Positions 1-7,675 of a stretch of 64,000 nt of DNA are shown here, piece after piece (positions within the stretch are counted from its first letter, which is position 1; the number at the start of each line of letters is the position of its first letter). The position numbers and the translations under genes are program-made. The notes below the pieces were generated by a model. The model did no database searches, was not told the DNA's origin, and saw only the letters and a list, made by a program, of their open reading frames with translations. Source of the stretch: Paenibacillus sp. G2S3. Its GTDB lineage: Bacteria > Bacillota > Bacilli > Paenibacillales > Paenibacillaceae. Location: positions 4,588,001 through 4,652,000 of the forward strand of contig NZ_CP126095.1 of assembly GCF_030123105.1 (NCBI RefSeq). The letters are read 5' to 3'.

Positions 1-96
1 AATTTTGTAAATTTGCTGACTGTATGTATTTACAAATTGACGGAATGCATCCTCGTTACCTTGGCAAATCCGCTGGATTAATACCTCTTCTTCAAT
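1..96 (-). CDS. RNA polymerase sigma factor, ECF type (N-terminal part only)
   Basis: The first 32 residues of a protein that continues beyond the left edge. They read IEEEVLIQRICQGNEDAF, the conserved opening of sigma-70 region 2 in ECF sigma factors (x-LI-xx-I-x-x-G-x-x-x-A-F), followed by a second helix. There is no ATG, GTG or TTG in frame near this point. The only codon at a sensible distance from the strong ribosome binding site AAGGAGG (8 bases upstream) is ATT at 94-96, so I place the start there. The TTG that overlaps it is in another frame and stops after five codons. The gene is separated from dnaD by a terminator and reads in the same direction. Family assignment is fairly safe; the target promoters are unknown. 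Confidence 0.7.
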   Translation of the reverse strand, partial: MEEEVLIQRICQGNEDAFRQFVNTYSQQIYKI

Positions 97-171
97 GACT
101 CTCCCCTCCTTCCCACAGCAATAGACGCGCCCGATTACAACTACCCCTGCACTTTTTAATAAAAATATTAA

Positions 172-217
172 AAAGAACCGCACTGACTTTAGCGATGGGC
201 TAAAGCAGTGCGGTTCT
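172..217 (-). terminator. Rho-independent terminator after dnaD
   Basis: On the minus strand AGAACCGCACTG pairs with CAGTGCGGTTCT, with an inner CTTTAGC/GCTAAAG stem and one bulged base, and is followed directly by a T-rich tract. It closes the hbd-ackA-asnS-dnaD transcription unit. Confidence 0.9.
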
Positions 218-229
218 CTCCTAATCTAT

Positions 230-982
230 CTATCTTCCGCCATTGCGGAATTTTTGTGTATAGTTCTTAACATCCTGAGCGTTCTTGACCCGGTTGCGGG
301 CCCATTCCAGCAATATTCGATCAATATAACGGAAATGAACCTTTCCTGCAAATACAGATTCCTTCAGCGCTAACAGAATCAGCTCCTCGGGATACCGGTC
401 TTGATCCACCCAACTGGATATCGTCTCACACTCCATTGGAGATAGCGGACGTCCGAATTCCTTTTCGAAAATACTGAACAGATTTCGGCTTTCCTCTTCA
501 GCCCCAAGTTGAGAAGGAGATGAGGGGGGCTTTCCGCCGAATCCACCCCCTGAAGCAGCTCGAGGTGCCGACGTTGCATAGCCACCTACGTGCTTATCTT
601 GCTCATGCTCTTGTACAACTGTCGCTAGATAAGCACCAAGCTTTCCGTATAACCCTGAGAAATTGTAGCGTTCATAATGGATGTCTCTTAGCTCATCGTT
701 GTCTCCATCGATGCTAATAAAACCTTCCTTCATAAGCTTCTGCAACTCTCCTGCTAGTACAGATATGCTACGGCCAGTTACAACCTGAAGCTCCTCAAGA
801 GAAGGGAAGTCAATTCCTTCCACCTGCCTGAAAGAAAGCAGATGTATCAGCAGCATAGCTTCACTTCCGCTTAAATTCAGCTTCCGGTAATACTTCAGTA
901 ATGCGTAAGGTATGACGGCCATTCCGTTCTCCAGACCGAAGGAGACGCCTTCGCCCCAGGTACTCCATCCTTTGCCGTCCAT
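230..982 (-). CDS. dnaD: DnaD, primosomal DNA replication protein
   Basis: DnaD helps load the replicative helicase with DnaB and DnaI at the origin and at stalled forks in Firmicutes. The 250 residues show the family layout: an N-terminal winged-helix domain at about 20-105, a flexible Gly/Ser/Pro-rich linker at about 133-165, and a C-terminal DnaB_2 domain at about 168-240 that ends in YIDRILLEWARN, the YxxxIxxxW DNA-binding motif. It lies 26 bases after asnS on the same strand, the order seen in B. subtilis asnS-dnaD, and is followed by a terminator. The nth gene that usually comes next in Bacillus is not here. The start at 982 gives the usual length. Confidence 0.95.
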   Translation of the reverse strand: MDGKGWSTWGEGVSFGLENGMAVIPYALLKYYRKLNLSGSEAMLLIHLLSFRQVEGIDFPSLEELQVVTGRSISVLAGELQKLMKEGFISIDGDNDELRDIHYERYNFSGLYGKLGAYLATVVQEHEQDKHVGGYATSAPRAASGGGFGGKPPSSPSQLGAEEESRNLFSIFEKEFGRPLSPMECETISSWVDQDRYPEELILLALKESVFAGKVHFRYIDRILLEWARNRVKNAQDVKNYTQKFRNGGR

Positions 983-1008
983 GAACGTCCCCCTTCAAAT
1001 ATAAGAAC

Positions 1009-2307
1009 TTATGGGTAGAGACGGTACAGTGTACGTGGGAATGGAATAGTCTCACGTACATGGTCAAGGCCACAGATCCAAGCTACAGTACGCTCAAGTC
1101 CAAGTCCAAAACCAGAGTGAGGTACAGATCCGTAAGTACGCAGATCCATGTACCATTTGTAAGAGTCCATCGAAAGATTATGCTCTTTGTAACGCTCTTC
1201 AAGCAGCGCAGGATCATCGATCCGCTGTGAACCACCAATAATCTCTCCGTAGCCTTCTGGAGCGATCATATCCGCACACAGTACGACTTCCGGACGGTTT
1301 GGATCTGGCTTCATATAGAACGCTTTGAAAGAAGCAGGATAATGAGTAATAAATACAGGTTTATCGAATGCTTCTGCGATTGCTGTTTCATGAGGTGCAC
1401 CGAAATCATCACCCCAAGCAATATCTTCAAAGCCTTTATCGTTCAAGAACTTGATCGCATCGTCATAAGTAATGCGTGGGAATGGTGCTTTGATATTCTC
1501 CAGCTTGGAAATATCGCGACCTACCGCTTCCAACTCCGCACGGCAATTCTTCAATACAGATTGCACTACGAAGCTAATAAATTCTTCCTGAACCTTCAAG
1601 CTTTCTTCGTGATCTGTAAAGGCCATTTCTGGCTCGATCATCCAGAACTCAATTAAGTGGCGACGAGTCTTAGATTTCTCTGCACGGAAAGTTGGTCCAA
1701 AGGAATATACACGGCCTAGTGCCATTGCCGCAGCTTCCATATACAACTGTCCGCTTTGTGTTAGATAGGCGTCCTCATCGAAGTACTTCGTGTGGAACAA
1801 GTTAGTAGTTCCTTCTGCTGACGTTGGCGTCAGAATCGGAGGATCCACCTTTGTAAATCCACTCTCGTTGAAGAACTGTTGGATTGCACGAATAATTTCC
1901 GCACGAATTACCAGAACAGCCCGCTGCTTCGAGGCACGCAGCCAGAGGTGACGGTGATCCATCAAGAAATCTACGCCATGCTCTTTCGGAGTAATTGGAT
2001 AATTCTCTGTAAGATGCAAGACTTCAATTCCAGTTACAGTCATTTCAAAACCAGATTGACTGCGAGGTTCCTCGCGGATAATTCCGGTAACATACAAAGA
2101 GCTTTCCTGTGTGAGGCTCTTAGCTGCATCCCATACCTCTTCAGGCACTTCTGATTTCACTACAACTCCCTGAATATAACCTGTACCATCACGAAGCTGC
2201 AGGAACTGAATTTTACCACTGGAGCGCTTGTTGTTTACCCAACAACCGATAACAACACTCTCTCCAACATGTTCATTCACGTTCTTAATTACACTCTTGT
2301 TAGCCAT
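1009..2307 (-). CDS. asnS: Asparaginyl-tRNA synthetase
   Basis: Charges tRNA-Asn with asparagine in the cytoplasm. It is a class IIb synthetase of 432 residues, the normal length. An OB-fold anticodon-binding domain occupies about 1-110. The catalytic core has motif 2 with the arginine of [11 protein letters not shown] at about 207-218 and motif 3, [12 protein letters not shown], near 400-411. It follows ackA by 21 bases and precedes dnaD by 26, so the genes are probably co-transcribed. Unlike many synthetase genes in Firmicutes it has no T-box leader, as expected for a gene inside an operon. A start at 2307 is preceded by the ribosome binding site AGAGGAGAG. Confidence 0.96.
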   Translation of the reverse strand: MANKSVIKNVNEHVGESVVIGCWVNNKRSSGKIQFLQLRDGTGYIQGVVVKSEVPEEVWDAAKSLTQESSLYVTGIIREEPRSQSGFEMTVTGIEVLHLTENYPITPKEHGVDFLMDHRHLWLRASKQRAVLVIRAEIIRAIQQFFNESGFTKVDPPILTPTSAEGTTNLFHTKYFDEDAYLTQSGQLYMEAAAMALGRVYSFGPTFRAEKSKTRRHLIEFWMIEPEMAFTDHEESLKVQEEFISFVVQSVLKNCRAELEAVGRDISKLENIKAPFPRITYDDAIKFLNDKGFEDIAWGDDFGAPHETAIAEAFDKPVFITHYPASFKAFYMKPDPNRPEVVLCADMIAPEGYGEIIGGSQRIDDPALLEERYKEHNLSMDSYKWYMDLRTYGSVPHSGFGLGLERTVAWICGLDHVRETIPFPRTLYRLYP

Positions 2308-2328
2308 GCCTTCAATCTCTCCTCTAAT

Positions 2329-3537
2329 TTAGCCGTTAATTCCTTGCACAATACGGTGTGTATCACGTGCAATGACAAGTTCTTCGTTTGTCGGAACTAC
2401 TAGCACTTGTACCTTGGAATCTTCCGTAGAGATACGACGTGGATCGCCGGAACGAACTTTGTTAGCTTCAGCATCCAACTCAATACCCAGGAATGTAAGG
2501 TTATTTAGCAGTTTCTCACGAAGCAATGAAGCATTTTCACCAACACCGGCAGTAAATACGATCGCATCTACACCGTTCATGGCAGCCGTATATGAACCGA
2601 TATACTTGCGCAAGCGGTACTCATACATTTCAAAAGCTAGTGTGGAATTAGGCTCACCTTTTTCCATACCCTCAATAATATCACGCATGTCACTGCTTAC
2701 GCCCGAAATTGCTAAGAGACCACTATGTTTATTCAACATGGAGTTAACTTCGCCTACGGACAATTCTTCCTTGTTCATCACATAAGGGACAATAGCTGGG
2801 TCAAGATCGCCACTGCGAGTACCCATCATCAAACCTTCCAGAGGGGTCATACCCATGGAAGTATCCACGGATACTCCACCTTGAACTGCAGTTACACTAC
2901 CGCCGTTACCGATATGACAAGTAATGATCTTCAGATCTTCCAGCGGACGCTCCAAGTACTCCGCAGCAGCCTTGCTTACGAAGTCGTGTGATGTACCGTG
3001 TGCGCCATAACGACGAACTTTATATTTATTGTACAATACTCTAGGAATAGCGTACATATAAGCTTTTTCAGGCATGGTTTGGTGGAATGCAGTATCGAAT
3101 ACAACAACCTGCGGTACACCTGGCATATTTACTTCAGAAGCCGTAATCCCCATCATTGCTGCTGGGTTATGCAGTGGTGCAAGGTCAAACAATTGACGAA
3201 TTTTCGTTTTTGCGTCAGCATCCACAAGTGCGGAGGATTTGAAGAACTCTCCACCATGCACTACGCGGTGACCTACAGCATCAATTTCTTTAATAGATTC
3301 AATTACACCATGCTCTTTGTCTGTAAGACAAGCAAGGACTTTGCGAATCGCAGTATTATGTTCCAGAATTTCGCTTACTTCTGTCACTTCCGCTTTGCCA
3401 GTAGGTTTATGATTCAGAATGGAGGAATCCATCCCAATACGTTCAACCAAACCCTTAGCCAAAACCGATTCATCGGTCATGTTATACAGCTGATATTTCA
3501 AAGAAGAACTACCTGAGTTAATAACTAAAATATTCAT
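2329..3537 (-). CDS. ackA: Acetate kinase
   Basis: Interconverts acetyl phosphate plus ADP with acetate plus ATP, the last step of overflow metabolism. The 402-residue protein has the ASKHA-fold signatures: VINSGSSSLKYQL at 5-17, HRVVHGG near 90, HGTSH near 180, CHIGNGGS near 207 and GVGENA near 330. Its ATG overlaps the stop codon of the upstream dehydrogenase by four bases (ATGA), so the two are translationally coupled. In B. subtilis ackA is elsewhere on the chromosome, so its place in front of asnS is a local rearrangement. No cre site was recognised near the likely promoter of the unit. Confidence 0.96.
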   Translation of the reverse strand: MNILVINSGSSSLKYQLYNMTDESVLAKGLVERIGMDSSILNHKPTGKAEVTEVSEILEHNTAIRKVLACLTDKEHGVIESIKEIDAVGHRVVHGGEFFKSSALVDADAKTKIRQLFDLAPLHNPAAMMGITASEVNMPGVPQVVVFDTAFHQTMPEKAYMYAIPRVLYNKYKVRRYGAHGTSHDFVSKAAAEYLERPLEDLKIITCHIGNGGSVTAVQGGVSVDTSMGMTPLEGLMMGTRSGDLDPAIVPYVMNKEELSVGEVNSMLNKHSGLLAISGVSSDMRDIIEGMEKGEPNSTLAFEMYEYRLRKYIGSYTAAMNGVDAIVFTAGVGENASLLREKLLNNLTFLGIELDAEANKVRSGDPRRISTEDSKVQVLVVPTNEELVIARDTHRIVQGING

Positions 3538-4406
3538 ACACGGTCACCATCCTTGTCGTACTTGAAGAAGCCTTCTCCTGATTTCATACCCAGTTGTCCT
3601 GCACGTACCATCTTCTTAAGAATTGTAGAAGGACGGTATTTCAGTTCTCCGTATTCACGGAACATATTTTCGAGTGCCGCAAGTACCGAATCCAGGCCAA
3701 ATCTGTCAGCCATTTCAAGCGGTCCATATTGGAATTGATAACCAATACGCATAGCATCGTCAATATCCTGTGCGGAGGCAACGCCTTCTTGCAGCACATG
3801 CATAGCTTCATTGATAAACAAGCAAATGAGGCGTGATGTTACAAATCCTGGGGATTCATAAATCATTACACCTTTTTTCTCAACAATCTCATCAACAAAG
3901 GATTTTGTATCTTCAAAAGTAGCATCTGAAGTTTTCAGACCACGTACGATTTCTACAAGATCCACTTTAGCTACAGGATATATGAAATGCATTCCGATCA
4001 CGCGTTCCGGATACATCGTAGAACTTGCAAGTTCAGTCAAGCTAAGTGTTGATGTATTGCTGGCAAGAATAATGTGGTTCGGGCATACTTGATCCAATTG
4101 ATTCAAAATCTTTTTCTTTTCTTCCAAATCCTCAACAATGGTTTCGATAACCATGTCACAAGAGCTGAGCTCCGCGAAATGTGTCACTTTTTGAATGCGG
4201 CTAAGAATCAGCTTCTTCTCAGCTTGAGTGATCGCCCATTTCTCCAGTTGCTTATCTAGACTTGTCTCGATCATTTCGTAAGAGTAGTCCAGTTTCTCCG
4301 CGGTTTTCTCCACCAGTAATACATCCAGGCCTTTGGCTGCTAACATTTCAGCAATACCTTGTCCCATTGTGCCACCGCCGATGACACCTATTTTTTTGAA
4401 ATTCAT
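3534..4406 (-). CDS. 3-hydroxybutyryl-CoA dehydrogenase
   Basis: NAD(P)-dependent oxidation of 3-hydroxyacyl-CoA to acetoacyl-CoA. The 290 residues fit the family. A Rossmann fold starts with GVIGGGTMGQGIAE at 8-21. Later come SNTSTLSLTELA (about 116-127) and GMHFIYPVAKVDLVEI (about 138-153), the segments that carry the active-site Asn and His. The C-terminal helical domain begins with GYQFQYGPLEMADRFGLD. It is the first gene of a run with ackA, asnS and dnaD. The substrate could be short-chain or longer acyl-CoA. B. subtilis MmgB is a homologue, but the mother-cell operon context is missing here, so I give no symbol. Confidence 0.88.
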   Translation of the reverse strand: MNFKKIGVIGGGTMGQGIAEMLAAKGLDVLLVEKTAEKLDYSYEMIETSLDKQLEKWAITQAEKKLILSRIQKVTHFAELSSCDMVIETIVEDLEEKKKILNQLDQVCPNHIILASNTSTLSLTELASSTMYPERVIGMHFIYPVAKVDLVEIVRGLKTSDATFEDTKSFVDEIVEKKGVMIYESPGFVTSRLICLFINEAMHVLQEGVASAQDIDDAMRIGYQFQYGPLEMADRFGLDSVLAALENMFREYGELKYRPSTILKKMVRAGQLGMKSGEGFFKYDKDGDRV

Positions 4407-4510
4407 AAAAAAGTCTCCATCCTTTCAGGTATCTATACTTTTGTATTGTACCTTGTCTGTCGCAAAAATTTATAAAGCCCGACATATAATGATATCTTAG
4501 CATGCCTGAA

Positions 4511-4549
4511 AAGTAAAAAAAAATAACCAGCATAAATATTTATGCTGGT
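4511..4549 (-). terminator. Rho-independent terminator after the FtsH-like gene
   Basis: On the minus strand the palindrome ACCAGCATAAATATTTATGC plus TGGT is followed by a run of nine T residues. The stem contains the stop codon of the protease gene, so the terminator overlaps the coding end. Confidence 0.9.
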
Positions 4550-6042
4550 AAAAGGACGCTGTCACGAAATTGACATCGAAATTGCTCTCCAGAGAGTACT
4601 TCTTCCTTCATTAAAATGTCAAGAGAGTAATCAAATACATTTCGTTGCTTTTCAAGGTGCTCACGAGTGCGCGTCATCAACTCATCCAATATCTTACTAT
4701 TTTCCTTCATAAGCTCTTCAGTGGTAACCATTTCCAGCTTGGCAATACCCAGCGAAGTTAATCCTGACTTCATCATCGTTTCCACAATATTTAGCGCCTG
4801 ATCGAAATCACCGCGTGAACCAGTGCTTCGTCCGCCATAATACATTTCTTCAGCCGCTGCTCCACCAAGTGCAATCATAATCTGGTCTTCCAAATAATCT
4901 TTGGTGTACAAATACTGCTCTTGCTGAGGATTGTGTCGCACATATCCAAGGGCTTGCCCACGCGGAGTCAGCGTAACCTGACTAACGCTTCCTGGACGAA
5001 GGAGCTCTGCCATGATGGCATGTCCCAATTCATGAATGGCGACCCTCTTTTTCTCTTCATGATTGGTTTCTCGATCCGTTTTTTCACCCATCATTACCTT
5101 GTCAATCGCCATCGACAGATGCCGCTGCTCCACTTTTGTCAAGTCCTCACGCATCATATAAATCGCAGCCTCATTCATGACACTTTCAAGCTGAGCACCG
5201 GAAAAGCCATAGGCTTCTTCAGCGATTTTGTCGAGACTCACCTCTGTATGAAGAGGCTTATTCTTCGCATGCAATTCTAGAATCGATTTGCGTCCCTTTT
5301 TGTCAGGCATGTCCACTTGAATATGGCGGTCGAACCGTCCAGGACGTAACAATGCTGAATCAAGCATTTCTTTCCGGTTTGTTGCAGCTACCAGCAAAAT
5401 ACGCGGAGTTTCGTTATTATAAATACCATCCATCTCGGTCAATAGCTGATTTAAGGTCTGATCATATTCACGTTGCTGACCGCCTTCGCGCTTACCGCCA
5501 ATTACGTCAATTTCATCAATAAAAATAATGGCACTTTGTTTGTTCTCCTTAACAGCACGGTTACGAGCATCCTTGAACAAATCGCGGATCCGACCAGCCC
5601 CGACACCAACATACATTTCTACAAATTCACTACCTGATGCAGCTACGAATACGGAGTTTGTATAATGCGCTGCTGCTCTGGCCATAAGGGTCTTACCTGT
5701 TCCCGGAGGACCAGTGAGCAGAATCCCTTTCAAAGGACGAATCCCAAATTTACTAATCTCCTCGTGCCGGATCAAAAAATCGAGTGCCTCACGAAGCTCT
5801 TGCTTCGCATTATCTTGCCCACCAATTTCTTCAAAAGTGAGCTTTGAAGGCCCTTCCTTCTGGCGTTTCTTCCCCGCACCAGCGTTCACCGTAAGCCCGC
5901 CACGCAAATGAGCAATTATAAGTAATGCAGTAAGCATTCCAGCTGCTATAACAATCGGGAATATATTAATACCTAAAAAAGCCATGAAAATAAACAGCAC
6001 AGGAATAAATCCGATTAAAATTTCTTTAAGGTACTTAGGCAT
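4540..6042 (-). CDS. FtsH-type AAA+ zinc metalloprotease, short form
   Basis: A membrane-bound ATP-dependent protease of 500 residues. Two transmembrane helices lie at about 9-24 and 28-46 with only a tiny loop between them, whereas housekeeping FtsH has an extracytoplasmic domain of about 70-100 residues there. The AAA+ module has EEIGGQ, Walker A GPPGTGKT (111-118), the pore motif EMYVG, Walker B IIFIDEID (about 173-180) and ATNRKEMLDSALLRPGRFDR (second region of homology). The protease part has HELGH at 337-341 and an acidic third ligand in TGSRGDFD near 412. All catalytic residues are present. I chose the ATG at 6042, where the MPKYLK start overlaps the upstream gene by eight bases. It is probably a paralogue of the usual FtsH. 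Substrates are unknown. Confidence 0.85.
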   Translation of the reverse strand: MPKYLKEILIGFIPVLFIFMAFLGINIFPIVIAAGMLTALLIIAHLRGGLTVNAGAGKKRQKEGPSKLTFEEIGGQDNAKQELREALDFLIRHEEISKFGIRPLKGILLTGPPGTGKTLMARAAAHYTNSVFVAASGSEFVEMYVGVGAGRIRDLFKDARNRAVKENKQSAIIFIDEIDVIGGKREGGQQREYDQTLNQLLTEMDGIYNNETPRILLVAATNRKEMLDSALLRPGRFDRHIQVDMPDKKGRKSILELHAKNKPLHTEVSLDKIAEEAYGFSGAQLESVMNEAAIYMMREDLTKVEQRHLSMAIDKVMMGEKTDRETNHEEKKRVAIHELGHAIMAELLRPGSVSQVTLTPRGQALGYVRHNPQQEQYLYTKDYLEDQIMIALGGAAAEEMYYGGRSTGSRGDFDQALNIVETMMKSGLTSLGIAKLEMVTTEELMKENSKILDELMTRTREHLEKQRNVFDYSLDILMKEEVLSGEQFRCQFRDSVLLPA

Positions 6043-6577
6043 TATTCCATACCCCCAAGGTCGCAGGTTTTCGCGGCAAAATAATAAATTTGCTTTCTTT
6101 ACCATTACTCAAGCTTACATACACATTGGTATCGTCGATTTCAGTAGATGCTATCACATCTCTATATTCCGAATTTTGCTCTTTCAATCTATCAAGCTCT
6201 GTAGGTATAATCGTATATTTATGGCTCTCCATGGCTTCAGCTACAGAGAACATCGCTTTATCCCAATAATCATCCAATAGTTCACTTGAATTTTGCTCCA
6301 CATCCAGTTTAAGCTTACGTCCCTCAATCACTGATTTTCCTTCTTTGGATACATATGATACTAGATCACGTAAATTCGTGCCCGGCTGCAAATCAAGTTT
6401 CAAAGTGACCTCTTCGCGGTTAATACTAATATGTGAAGTATTTACTCCCTCAAATCCAGATACAATCTTTTGGAGTGGTTCCTGTAAAGCAAACTGACGA
6501 TATAAAAAGAATCCTCCAAATAATAGCATAGCCGACAGTAGAGACGTTATTAGTACAGGTACAAGACGTAATTTCAA
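6035..6577 (-). CDS. Membrane-anchored protein coupled to the FtsH-like protease
   Basis: 180 residues with a single N-terminal transmembrane helix (about 5-25, VPVLITSLLSAMLLFGGFF) and a soluble, probably extracytoplasmic remainder. I recognise no named domain. The start is TTG at 6577, placed by the ribosome binding site AGGAGG eight bases upstream. The longer reading from an ATG at 6640 lacks such a site. Its end overlaps the protease start by eight bases, which suggests coupled translation. Because the neighbouring protease lacks the usual ectodomain between its two helices, this protein could supply that part or act as an adaptor. That is inference from layout only. Confidence 0.65.
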   Translation of the reverse strand: MKLRLVPVLITSLLSAMLLFGGFFLYRQFALQEPLQKIVSGFEGVNTSHISINREEVTLKLDLQPGTNLRDLVSYVSKEGKSVIEGRKLKLDVEQNSSELLDDYWDKAMFSVAEAMESHKYTIIPTELDRLKEQNSEYRDVIASTEIDDTNVYVSLSNGKESKFIILPRKPATLGVWNNA

Positions 6578-6690
6578 GAAACGTCCTCCTCTCAAAGATG
6601 AAAAAATGTAAACAGAATGATCCAAAGTCATAGCTGTCAAAAGCTCATCAGAACCTAACGTTCTACTAATACTGTTCTAATTACAAACAG

Positions 6691-6700
6691 TAGTATATCA
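6691..6700 (-). promoter_or_regulatory. TGATATACTA box, copy 1
   Basis: One of three identical decamers in the 410-base gap between tseB and the FtsH-partner gene. Read on the minus strand, TGATATACT also looks like an extended -10 (TGnTATACT) about 115 bases upstream of the TTG start, so this copy may be the promoter of the two-gene unit. Confidence 0.4.
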
Positions 6701-6796
6701 CATGTGTATATACGAAATTTTAAAAAAGTGTGAAGATATTTAAAATTTTATTTTTTAAATATTTCCAATTTATTAAACATCTTGATTTATTTCGAC

Positions 6797-6836
6797 AAAA
6801 AAAGGGCTGTTACTCTTAATTAACAGGCCTTTTTTC
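6797..6836. terminator. Bidirectional terminator-like hairpin
   Basis: AAAAAAGGGCTGTTA pairs with TAACAGGCCTTTTTT with one mismatch around an eight-base loop. The A and T runs on both sides would allow termination in either direction. A TTCGACAAA sequence at 6791-6799, identical to the reverse of a Spo0A box, touches its left edge. Confidence 0.7.
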
Positions 6837-6875
6837 ACATGTATCCTTAAATATAATATATAAAAACCACTCTTA

Positions 6876-6910
6876 TAGTATATCACATTTCGTATACTAA
6901 TAGTATATCA
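6876..6910. promoter_or_regulatory. TGATATACTA boxes, copies 2 and 3, with inverted repeat
   Basis: TAGTATATCA occurs at 6876-6885 and again at 6901-6910, exactly 25 bases apart. TAGTATA at 6876 also faces TATACTA at 6893, giving a seven-base inverted repeat with ten bases between the arms. The arrangement is that of a regulator binding site. The rest of the 6578-6987 gap is AT-rich and holds only the hairpins listed separately. Confidence 0.4.
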
Positions 6911-6933
6911 AATTAGTATTTCATTTGAACGAA

Positions 6934-6968
6934 AACAAGCGAACCATAAATGGTCCGCTTGTTTCTCC
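6934..6968 (-). terminator. Rho-independent terminator after tseB
   Basis: On the minus strand AACAAGCGGACCA pairs with TGGTTCGCTTGTT around TTTA, with one G-T pair, and then runs into TTTTCGTT. It is 20 bases beyond the tseB stop codon. Confidence 0.75.
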
Positions 6969-6987
6969 TGTAGTGCTTTTGTTTAAT

Positions 6988-7506
6988 TTAGCGGCTAGGT
7001 AAACTGTATCCTTCACCCATTCGAGCCCCATCTGAGAACCGATAAAATTGATAATAGTACCGACCGCTTTGTTTATAAAAAAGCTGCCAAGCATACTCTC
7101 CGTTATATACTCCTGGCAACAACCGCTCAATGCTGATGTCCGGAAGATCGGCTTTTATAAGGCTACGCATTTTCGCTTCAGAAGTCCCTTTACTTAGTTC
7201 CTCAGCAAATACTGAATCGGTGTCTTCAGCAATCTTCCCGTCTACAGTAAAACGTACCCAAACCATCAACTCGGTCCCAGCTTCATTCTTCCCTGTTAAG
7301 ACCCAGTACACCGCATTTTCATCCCACACGGATTTTTGCGCTTTAGTTACCTCTGTTAGACCAGCACTCGTTTTGGCGACATCCTTAGCGATATCTCGCT
7401 CGTTCCATTGATCTTTCATAATATAAGCATAGAACTGGATAAGTCCGAACAGAAGGAGCAGAATCAGAACTGACCCCAGGAGGATCCATTTTTTCCTTTT
7501 CTTCAA
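6988..7506 (-). CDS. tseB: Cell wall elongation regulator TseB-like protein (YpmB)
   Basis: A bitopic membrane protein of 172 residues: a basic start MKKRKK, one transmembrane helix at about 8-28 (WILLGSVLILLLLFGLIQFY), then an extracytoplasmic domain with two repeats of the kind grouped as DUF5590/PepSY-like. In B. subtilis TseB (YpmB) works with PBP2A in cylindrical wall growth. The assignment rests on topology, length and position: in B. subtilis ypmB lies between dinG and asnS, as it does here, although the aspB and ypmA neighbours are missing. The ribosome binding site GAAAGGGAGC precedes the start. Function in this organism is inferred. Confidence 0.8.
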   Translation of the reverse strand: MKKRKKWILLGSVLILLLLFGLIQFYAYIMKDQWNERDIAKDVAKTSAGLTEVTKAQKSVWDENAVYWVLTGKNEAGTELMVWVRFTVDGKIAEDTDSVFAEELSKGTSEAKMRSLIKADLPDISIERLLPGVYNGEYAWQLFYKQSGRYYYQFYRFSDGARMGEGYSLPSR

Positions 7507-7541
7507 GGTGCAGCTCCCTTTCTAGTAATATATCTTTTTTG

Positions 7542-7571
7542 ATTATATAACACACCTGTGTGTTTATCCAA
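7542..7571 (-). promoter_or_regulatory. SigA-type promoter of tseB with a palindrome in the spacer
   Basis: On the minus strand TTGGAT and TATAAT are 18 bases apart. The spacer holds the perfect inverted repeat AACACAC-CT-GTGTGTT at 7549-7564, a likely repressor site because protein bound there would block RNA polymerase. Confidence 0.6.
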
Positions 7572-7611
7572 AGTTTCATATCCAATTCAATGATCTAATT
7601 ATCAGAAACAC

Positions 7612-7652
7612 AAAAGGCTGTAACTTTGCAATCGCAGAAAGTCACAGCCTTT
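7612..7652 (-). terminator. Rho-independent terminator after mtaD
   Basis: AAAGGCTGTGACTTT pairs with AAAGTTACAGCCTTT with one mismatch around an eleven-base loop, and TTTTGTG follows on the minus strand. Confidence 0.85.
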
Positions 7653-7675
7653 CAGTTATTCGTTATGATCTTAGA

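Noticed and set aside
2998..3516. A 172-codon plus-strand frame opposite ackA
   Set aside because: Shadow of acetate kinase; no start signal and no recognisable protein.
6791..6799. Spo0A-binding box TTCGACAAA
   Set aside because: The 9-mer is identical to the reverse of a 0A box, but such a match is expected about once by chance in a window of this size and it abuts a terminator. It is mentioned only as a side note.
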